Assembly (NCBI GenBank): GCA_017407885.1
Contig: JAFQVU010000074.1
Coordinates: forward strand, 1-11,049
Source: Clostridia bacterium
GTDB lineage: Bacteria; Bacillota_A; Clostridia; Oscillospirales; CAG-272
Length of the DNA: 11,049 nt
Reading direction: 5' to 3'
Shown: in pieces, positions 6,326 through 11,049 of the stretch
Numbering within the stretch: the first letter of the stretch is position 1
Layout: every line of letters begins with the position of its first letter
The notes under the pieces: model-generated
Told to the model about the DNA's origin: nothing
Databases searched by the model: none
What the model saw: only the letters and a program-made list of their open reading frames with translations
Position numbers and translations under genes: made by a program

Positions 6326-7609
6326 ATGATGCAAAAAAATACGGAAAAACGAAACACGAACCCGCTCGGCGGATTTCTCGGATATTTGGTTTCCATCATC
6401 ATTTCCGTCATTGCGGTCATTTATCTCGGCTATCACTTTCTCGGAAGTTTAGGTAACGAGCTCACAACGGAATATGCGCTTCAGGTCACGGAGAATGATA
6501 CAATGGAGTTTGATGCATATATTCTCCGTAATGAGACTGTGGTCTACTCAAACGAGATTGGCGGTATAGGATACAGCTATTCCGATGGTACAAAGATCAA
6601 AGTGGGGACTGAGATAGCCTCTATTTACGGCGGAGATGTTGCCGCAAACGCGGCGGCTCGCGATGAAATAATTGCAATCGACCGTGAAATAGAGCTCCTG
6701 CTCGACAGCAATTCAATCGAGGGACTCGCGGCATCCGATGTCGGCACGCTTGATTCGCGCATCAACAGTTACTACATGGCAATCAGACACAGCGCCGAGG
6801 AGGAAGCATACTCAGGACTTGCAAAACGCCGTGACGAATTCTTAACATTGCTCAACAAGCGTCAGATCATAACCGGCAGAGTCGATAGCTTTGACAGCGT
6901 TATTGAAGATCTTCGGTCTGAGCGTGACAAGCTCACCGCGGGACTTGATTCTGTGAGCGAGACCGTCACAGCTCCGCTGACAGGCTTCTTCTACTCTTCC
7001 CTTGACGGCTATGAATCAATTTTCACTGCAGATATGGTCAGCACAATGACAACCGAGCTATTCGATCAAATGATAAGCAGCGAACCGCAGACCTACGATT
7101 CAAAAGCAATAGGAAAAATCGCCACCGATTTTACATGGTACATAATCCTTGAAACAACACGCGACGAGCTTCGTTATTATAACGAGGGTTATAATTACAG
7201 AGTAATTTTCCCACACAATAATGACACCGAGCTTACGATGAAGCTTTCGGATGTTGTTTCCCCCGACGGCAGTCAGAGAGTTCTGCTGATATTCTCTTCC
7301 CACGAAATCCCCGAGGACTTCAGCTTCAACCGCATGCAGCCTGTCGAGATCGTCCGAAGCTCACACACCGGATACAAAGTACCGATTTCCGCAGTACGCC
7401 TTGCAGAGGATGGACGCATGGGAGTTTACATTCTCATCGGAACTACTGTTGATTTCCGATATGTAGATGTAATTCTGGAGTCTGACGGATACTACATCGC
7501 AGCACCGAGAGATCCCGAGAGTGATCCCGAATATTACACCAAGCTCGGTCTTTACGACATCATCATAACCGGCGGCAAGGGACTCTACGTCGGTAAGATA
7601 ATTTCATAG
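6326..7609 (+). CDS. Membrane-anchored HlyD-like (membrane fusion/adaptor) protein
   Basis: The product has 427 residues: a short basic cytoplasmic tail, one membrane segment at about 18-40 (LVSIIISVIAVIYLGY), then a large extracytoplasmic part. Its first part looks like a barrel-sandwich/biotinyl-lipoyl-like half (DAYILRNETVV, then GTKIKVGTEIASIYGG, about 61-104). A charged helical stretch of about 105-215, likely coiled coil, comes next. The second half-motif is TAPLTGFFYSSLDGYE. A C-terminal beta region with VPISAVRLAEDGRMGVYILIG and GLYVGKII resembles HlyD-type adaptors. No transporter gene adjoins it. The ATGs at 6326 and 6329 are both possible; AAGG (6318-6321) favours 6329. The gene stands directly before ylmE, a position where clostridial genomes often carry such a protein (from memory). 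Its partner and function are unknown. Confidence 0.75.
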   Translation: MMQKNTEKRNTNPLGGFLGYLVSIIISVIAVIYLGYHFLGSLGNELTTEYALQVTENDTMEFDAYILRNETVVYSNEIGGIGYSYSDGTKIKVGTEIASIYGGDVAANAAARDEIIAIDREIELLLDSNSIEGLAASDVGTLDSRINSYYMAIRHSAEEEAYSGLAKRRDEFLTLLNKRQIITGRVDSFDSVIEDLRSERDKLTAGLDSVSETVTAPLTGFFYSSLDGYESIFTADMVSTMTTELFDQMISSEPQTYDSKAIGKIATDFTWYIILETTRDELRYYNEGYNYRVIFPHNNDTELTMKLSDVVSPDGSQRVLLIFSSHEIPEDFSFNRMQPVEIVRSSHTGYKVPISAVRLAEDGRMGVYILIGTTVDFRYVDVILESDGYYIAAPRDPESDPEYYTKLGLYDIIITGGKGLYVGKIIS

Positions 7610-7625
7610 CAAATGGAGACACAAC

Positions 7626-8375
7626 ATGGATACATCCGAAAGCATCCGCTTTGATCATTCAGAGATTGCTTCGCGCCTTGAAAGTGCGAGACAAGAGATC
7701 GCGTCACTCGCAAACGGACGTGATATAAAGCTGTTAGCAGTTACGAAAACCGTACCGGTCGATGTGATAAACTATACTATCGATGAGCTTGGCATCACTG
7801 CAATCGGCGAAAACCGTGTTCAGGAGCTCCTTGAAAAATACGACAAGCTCCATCACCCAAAGGGTGGAAAGCTCGAAATACATCTTATAGGTTCTCTGCA
7901 AACCAATAAAGTTAAATACATCATTGATAAGGTCGATATGATTGAGTCAGTAGACAGTTTGAAGCTCGCTGCCGAAATCGACAAGCAAGCCAAGAAGCAT
8001 TCGCTTACTATGGACATCCTCGTTGAGGTGAACATAGGACGTGAGGAGCAGAAGGGCGGTATCATGCCCGAGGAGCTTGAAGAATTCGTTGAGAAGCTCG
8101 GCGAGTTTTCAAACCTCAGACTGCGCGGACTCATGACTATTGCACCGAAATGTGACGAAAAAAGTGATTATTTGAAGTTTTTTGAAAAAACTTATCAATA
8201 TTTTATTGACATTTCGCAAAAAAAGCTTCATAATATATGTAGGGACACTTTCAATGTGCTCTCAATGGGCATGAGCGGAAGTTATCCCGAAGCAATCCGC
8301 GCCGGCTCAACCGAGATAAGACTCGGCTCAACAATATTCGGCGCACGCACATATCCACAAAGCAATAAACAGTAA
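7626..8375 (+). CDS. ylmE: PLP homeostasis protein, YggS/YlmE family
   Basis: The protein is a cytoplasmic PLP-binding fold III protein that keeps pyridoxal phosphate and related amino-acid pools balanced; no enzymatic reaction is established for the family. The 249 residues show the PLP lysine K41 in LLAVTKTVP, IGENRVQE (60-67), HLIGSLQTNKVK, VEVNIGREEQKGG, LRGLMTIAP and the C-terminal MGMSGSYPEAIRAGSTEIR phosphate-binding region with RLGSTIFGAR. The insertion SDYLKFFEKTYQYFIDISQK before the last strand is family-typical. It starts at ATG 7626, 16 bp after the HlyD-like gene, with GGAG upstream. It precedes sepF exactly as ylmE does in Bacillus. Confidence 0.96.
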   Translation: MDTSESIRFDHSEIASRLESARQEIASLANGRDIKLLAVTKTVPVDVINYTIDELGITAIGENRVQELLEKYDKLHHPKGGKLEIHLIGSLQTNKVKYIIDKVDMIESVDSLKLAAEIDKQAKKHSLTMDILVEVNIGREEQKGGIMPEELEEFVEKLGEFSNLRLRGLMTIAPKCDEKSDYLKFFEKTYQYFIDISQKKLHNICRDTFNVLSMGMSGSYPEAIRAGSTEIRLGSTIFGARTYPQSNKQ

Positions 8376-8412
8376 AAATAATTAATGTGAAAATATTTTG
8401 GAGGTACAAAAC

Positions 8413-8895
8413 ATGGGACTCTTCGACAAAATTAAGAATGGCATCAACCCCGAAAGCGATCTTGGCTATGAGGATGTAGATCCTTATACCGATCAGATCC
8501 AGGATGACTTCAATAACACACAGATGTACGGTCAGACGCAGCAGTACGGTGCTCAGGATCCGTACGGCGCACAGGACGACGGTCTTCAGGTGAGCGGAAG
8601 CTCGCTTGATATCAAGGTTATCAAGCCCGAGCGTTTTGACAGCGCTTCGCAGATTGCAAACCATCTGCTTAATCGCCGCACCGTAGTTCTCAACCTTGAG
8701 GCTACCAATAAGGAAACCGCACGCCGTCTTCTCGACTTCCTTTCCGGTGTTGCTTATTCCATCAACGGCGGAATCAAGCGCGTTGCAAACAATACTTATG
8801 TAATCACCCCCTGCAATGTAGATGTATCGGAGGGCGCTCTTCAGGATAAGCGCCAGAAGGAAAACACCTCCGAATATTACGAAAACGAGATCTGA
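8413..8895 (+). CDS. sepF: Cell division protein SepF, FtsZ membrane anchor
   Basis: SepF polymerises into rings that bundle FtsZ and attach it to the membrane. The 160-residue protein has the expected three parts: an N-terminal amphipathic membrane-targeting helix (MGLFDKIKN), an acidic, Q/Y/G-rich linker (about 15-60), and the SepF core at about 65-139. The core includes IKVIKPERFDSASQIANHL, VVLNLEATNKETARRLLDFL and the glycine turn NGGIKRV. A basic-acidic tail follows. I chose ATG 8413 because GGAGG (8400-8404) is 8 nt upstream and the membrane helix starts there; an earlier TTG at 8398 has no site. It lies between ylmE and ylmG, the Bacillus order. A strong terminator follows 10 bp after the stop codon. 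Confidence 0.96.
   Translation: MGLFDKIKNGINPESDLGYEDVDPYTDQIQDDFNNTQMYGQTQQYGAQDPYGAQDDGLQVSGSSLDIKVIKPERFDSASQIANHLLNRRTVVLNLEATNKETARRLLDFLSGVAYSINGGIKRVANNTYVITPCNVDVSEGALQDKRQKENTSEYYENEI
8542..8577 (+). repeat. Two-copy 18-bp tandem repeat in the sepF linker
   Basis: Positions 8542-8559 and 8560-8577 are two similar 18-bp units, encoding QYGAQD and PYGAQD. The repeat lies in the flexible linker between the membrane helix and the core domain, where length changes should be tolerated. Confidence 0.7.
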
Positions 8896-8904
8896 AGATA
8901 ATTT

Positions 8905-8943
8905 AAGCCGACGGCGGAGGATTCTCCCCGTCGTCGGCTTTTT
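8905..8943 (+). terminator. Strong intrinsic terminator between sepF and ylmG
   Basis: AAGCCGAC (8905-8912) pairs with GTCGGCTT (8933-8940). The stem continues inward through GGCGG against CCGTC with a wobble, closing on a small loop around 8922-8924. Five T residues end at 8943. It lies inside the ylm-divIVA gene order, so it may set the ratio of SepF to the downstream products. Confidence 0.85.
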
Positions 8944-8967
8944 CATGTATACGGAGATTTTACACTC

Positions 8968-9246
8968 GTGACCGGCTTTATTTATGTATTCACCAATTTC
9001 GTAAGCCTGTTTTTAATGGTTCTCGAAATGCTGATGATAGTGCGTATGCTGCTTTCATGGATGCCCGTGGATGATAGCTCGCCGCTCTTGAATTTCGTCT
9101 ATGCAATGACCGAGCCACTTATCTTACCGGTAAGGATCGTGCTTGAGCGCTCCCAGACTGTTCAGGCTTTACCTATCGATTTATCATTTTTTGTTTCATT
9201 TTTACTGCTTGGCATCATACAGATGGCGCTTCCCGTGGTGGTGTAA
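8968..9246 (+). CDS. ylmG: YggT/YlmG family membrane protein
   Basis: This is a 92-residue integral membrane protein with the two-helix YggT fold: a first membrane segment at about 4-28 with a conserved R in MIVRMLLSW, a loop containing LLNFVYAMTEPLILPVR (the family signature with the TEP...PxR pattern), and a second segment at about 72-91. In bacteria and chloroplasts, relatives act near cell division and membrane organisation; the biochemical role is not settled. The start is GTG 8968 with GGAG (8952-8955) about 12 nt upstream; the ATG at 8945 is out of frame. It ends in TAATG, so its stop codon overlaps the ylmH start by one base, indicating translational coupling. Confidence 0.92.
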   Translation: MTGFIYVFTNFVSLFLMVLEMLMIVRMLLSWMPVDDSSPLLNFVYAMTEPLILPVRIVLERSQTVQALPIDLSFFVSFLLLGIIQMALPVVV

Positions 9247-10088
9247 TGGGATTTAATCTTTCTTCCCTGCTCACCGACGACGAGGAGCTTTTAATCAAAA
9301 GATGCAAGGAGTTGTTTTTGCGCGCCGATGAGGGCGTGCCGGGTGTTTCGCATTTTCTGAATCTTCGTGAACGCTTTATTGTTGAAAATCAGTTGTCTGT
9401 TATATTTACGCGTGAGGAATCGGAACCGCTCTGTTTCTTTTTCGGCGGATATCCCGATGCCGAGCGTACACTTCTCTGCTGTCTTCCAGCATATACTCGC
9501 TATAAAATCAGCGAGTATCCGGACATGCATACATTTTACCGCGATGAGCTTGCCGATGAGCTTATTCCCCTGCGAATAAAGACAAGCGGTTATGTAAAGC
9601 TCGCGCACAGAGATTTTCTCGGCGCACTCATAGGGCTCGGTATTGAGCGTACCGCGCTTGGGGATATTCTCCCCGATAACGACGGCGCAATCATTTTCGT
9701 TTCTCCTACAGTATCGGGACTCATCAAAAGTGAGCTTACCTATATCGGACGTGACAAGGTCAAGGTTGCCGATATCACACTTCCCGATAATTTCAATTTT
9801 CACCGTGAGTTTGAAAATATTCACGGCACTGTTTCTTCTCCAAGACTTGATGCAATTGTTTCCGAGCTTGCACGTACATCGCGTGAGAGCGCAAAAGGAC
9901 TTATACGTCAAGGACTTGTTGAGCATAATCATTTCACCGCCACCGAAGCTGACCGCGAGGTCACGAACGGCGATATAATTTCAATTAGAAAAGTAAGCGG
10001 AACAAAAGGCGGCAAGTTTATCATCGACAGTCTCGATGAACGCTCAAGCAAAGGGCGTATCCGACTTGCGGCACGACGCTTTATATAA
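9246..10088 (+). CDS. ylmH: YlmH family S4-domain RNA-binding protein (ribosome quality control)
   Basis: The 280-residue protein has the YlmH layout. The N-terminal part includes RFIVENQL and FFGGYPDAERTLLCCLPAY, and the middle part has HRDFLGALIGLGIERTALGDI. A C-terminal S4 RNA-binding domain lies at about 198-250, with SRESAKGLIRQGLVEHN and NGDIISIRKVSG. A basic tail (SKGRIRLAARRFI) follows. In Bacillus, YlmH binds stalled 50S subunits and can replace RqcP in tailing of incomplete chains. Here it is encoded between ylmG and divIVA, the usual Firmicutes place. Its ATG overlaps the ylmG stop codon (TAATG), with a weak GGTGG site inside ylmG. Confidence 0.94.
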   Translation: MGFNLSSLLTDDEELLIKRCKELFLRADEGVPGVSHFLNLRERFIVENQLSVIFTREESEPLCFFFGGYPDAERTLLCCLPAYTRYKISEYPDMHTFYRDELADELIPLRIKTSGYVKLAHRDFLGALIGLGIERTALGDILPDNDGAIIFVSPTVSGLIKSELTYIGRDKVKVADITLPDNFNFHREFENIHGTVSSPRLDAIVSELARTSRESAKGLIRQGLVEHNHFTATEADREVTNGDIISIRKVSGTKGGKFIIDSLDERSSKGRIRLAARRFI

Positions 10089-10117
10089 AATAAAGTATAA
10101 ACGAAAGGATGTTAAAC

Positions 10118-11049
10118 ATGCTCCCTCCGCACGAACTGAAAAACAGAGCATTTACTAAGGCAATACGCGGATATAACCCCGTTGAAGTTGATGAGTATAT
10201 AGATTTTCTCATCGAAAAATATACAGAGCTTTACCGTGAAAACGATGAACTTGAGCGCAAACTGAAATCTGCGGTTACACGTCTTGATGAAATGAGAAAC
10301 GACGAAGACTCTATCCGCAGTACTCTCATTGATGCAAAGCGTGCCGCGAATAAGATAAAGGCTGATGCCGAGGAAAGAGCAGAAGCTATAGTAAGAAGCG
10401 CAAAGGCTTCATGCAACACCATACTTTCCGATTTTAATACAAAAATAGAATACGGCAGAGAAACTCTTGCCGAGCTTCAGAGAGATGCATTTGAACTTAA
10501 ACGCGAATTGTTCGAGCGTTACAGTGAGCACATACAGTTTATAGAGAAGCTCACCGAGGATATGGATGAGGATGCCATTCCGGAAACCTCCCAAATGCGC
10601 CGCGAAGCGGTAAATGAGTTAAAAGCAAACATTGCAAGCACTTATGCCGCTCCTAATGCCGATAGTGTCATAAGTACCGATGAAAATGACAATATCGTCG
10701 TAGATGAACCGATATACCCCGAGGGAACAGCATCCGACGATGCAACACAGGAATTTTCCCAGTTCGACATCACCGCGGATGATGAGATTGAAACACTCGA
10801 TATTTCCCGGGAACCACTTGTGTCTGAGTCTGCAAAATCGAGTCTCAAGGGTTCTGTGATGGAACTGAACCGTCAATATAAGGAAGCGGACGAGGATGTT
10901 ATAAACACTCCCGACAGCGATGTCGGCGAGGATGAAAGTTATATGGACTTTGTCAAGTCCGTAACCTCCAAAGCAGAGAATGACCCCAAAGCCGCTGATC
11001 TTGAAATACTGTTCGAGGACAGCAAAAATAAAAAGAAAAAGAGAAAATA
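10118..11049 (+). CDS. divIVA: DivIVA family protein with a long acidic tail (cut by window edge)
   Basis: At least 310 residues are encoded. The N-terminal lipid-binding domain is clear: AFTKAIRGYNPVEVDEYIDF (11-30), which includes the membrane-contacting turn, here IRGY where Bacillus has FRGY. A parallel coiled coil follows from about 30 to 150. After residue ~180 the protein is acidic and low in hydrophobic residues, rich in D/E/S, then ends in a lysine-rich stretch (KKKKRK, 305-310). DivIVA marks negatively curved membrane at septa and poles; Bacillus DivIVA is about half this length. It starts at ATG 10118 with GAAAGGA (10103-10109) upstream, 29 bp after ylmH. The window ends with TA in frame, so the stop codon may be the very next base, but the true end is not visible. 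Confidence 0.93.
   Translation, partial: MLPPHELKNRAFTKAIRGYNPVEVDEYIDFLIEKYTELYRENDELERKLKSAVTRLDEMRNDEDSIRSTLIDAKRAANKIKADAEERAEAIVRSAKASCNTILSDFNTKIEYGRETLAELQRDAFELKRELFERYSEHIQFIEKLTEDMDEDAIPETSQMRREAVNELKANIASTYAAPNADSVISTDENDNIVVDEPIYPEGTASDDATQEFSQFDITADDEIETLDISREPLVSESAKSSLKGSVMELNRQYKEADEDVINTPDSDVGEDESYMDFVKSVTSKAENDPKAADLEILFEDSKNKKKKRK

Noticed and set aside
8251..8946. 231-residue open frame on the minus strand opposite ylmE/sepF
   Set aside because: It is antisense to sepF, whose family motifs and ribosome site are clear; the frame has no ribosome site or recognisable domain.
9291..9932. 213-residue open frame on the minus strand inside ylmH
   Set aside because: Shadow of ylmH; no domain, no ribosome site, cysteine- and lysine-rich composition typical of antisense frames.
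1..11049. CRISPR arrays, insertion sequences, integrases or phage genes
   Set aside because: No regularly spaced repeats, terminal inverted repeats with transposase frames, or phage-like products were seen; gene content and order are core chromosomal.

Overview
The window looks like a chromosomal segment from an endospore-forming member of the Clostridia (Firmicutes), probably an uncultured anaerobe. Three things support this: a pro-sequence-bearing sigma-K gene, a Firmicutes-type lysine riboswitch in front of dapA, and the Gram-positive ylmE-sepF-ylmG-ylmH-divIVA division cluster. I see no mobile element, CRISPR array, rRNA or intact tRNA. Almost everything is housekeeping, and the most interesting signals are in the regulatory DNA between genes.

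Left part, minus strand (1-3113). Reading in the direction of transcription, a good sigma-A-type promoter (3085-3113) drives a lysine riboswitch (3069-2897). An intrinsic terminator and a further structured leader follow, then dapA and dapB, the first two dedicated steps of lysine/diaminopimelate synthesis. A terminator (981-1015) closes that unit. A small SLOG/YpsA-like gene (322-795) has its own extended -10 promoter. A bidirectional hairpin terminator (250-285) lies after it and touches the Shine-Dalgarno of sigK, whose 5' third runs off the left edge. A sigma-E-like promoter for sigK sits between the SLOG stop codon and that hairpin.

Middle part, plus strand (3163-6257). queA, a metallophosphoesterase gene and miaA are tightly spaced and probably form one operon. 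queA and miaA both modify the anticodon loop of tRNAs (queuosine at position 34, isopentenyladenosine at 37). The phosphoesterase between them has no assigned substrate.

Right part, plus strand (6249-11049). A new promoter at the end of miaA starts a unit made of a membrane-anchored HlyD-like protein, ylmE/yggS (PLP homeostasis), sepF (FtsZ membrane anchor), ylmG/yggT, ylmH (S4 RNA-binding protein of ribosome quality control) and divIVA, which is cut by the right edge. A strong terminator lies inside this cluster, between sepF and ylmG.

I did not find a convincing new biological system. The best leads are the promoter/hairpin arrangement at sigK, the readable switching helices of the lysine riboswitch with a second structured element behind it, the HlyD-like protein at the head of the division cluster, and the attenuator-like hairpin after sepF.
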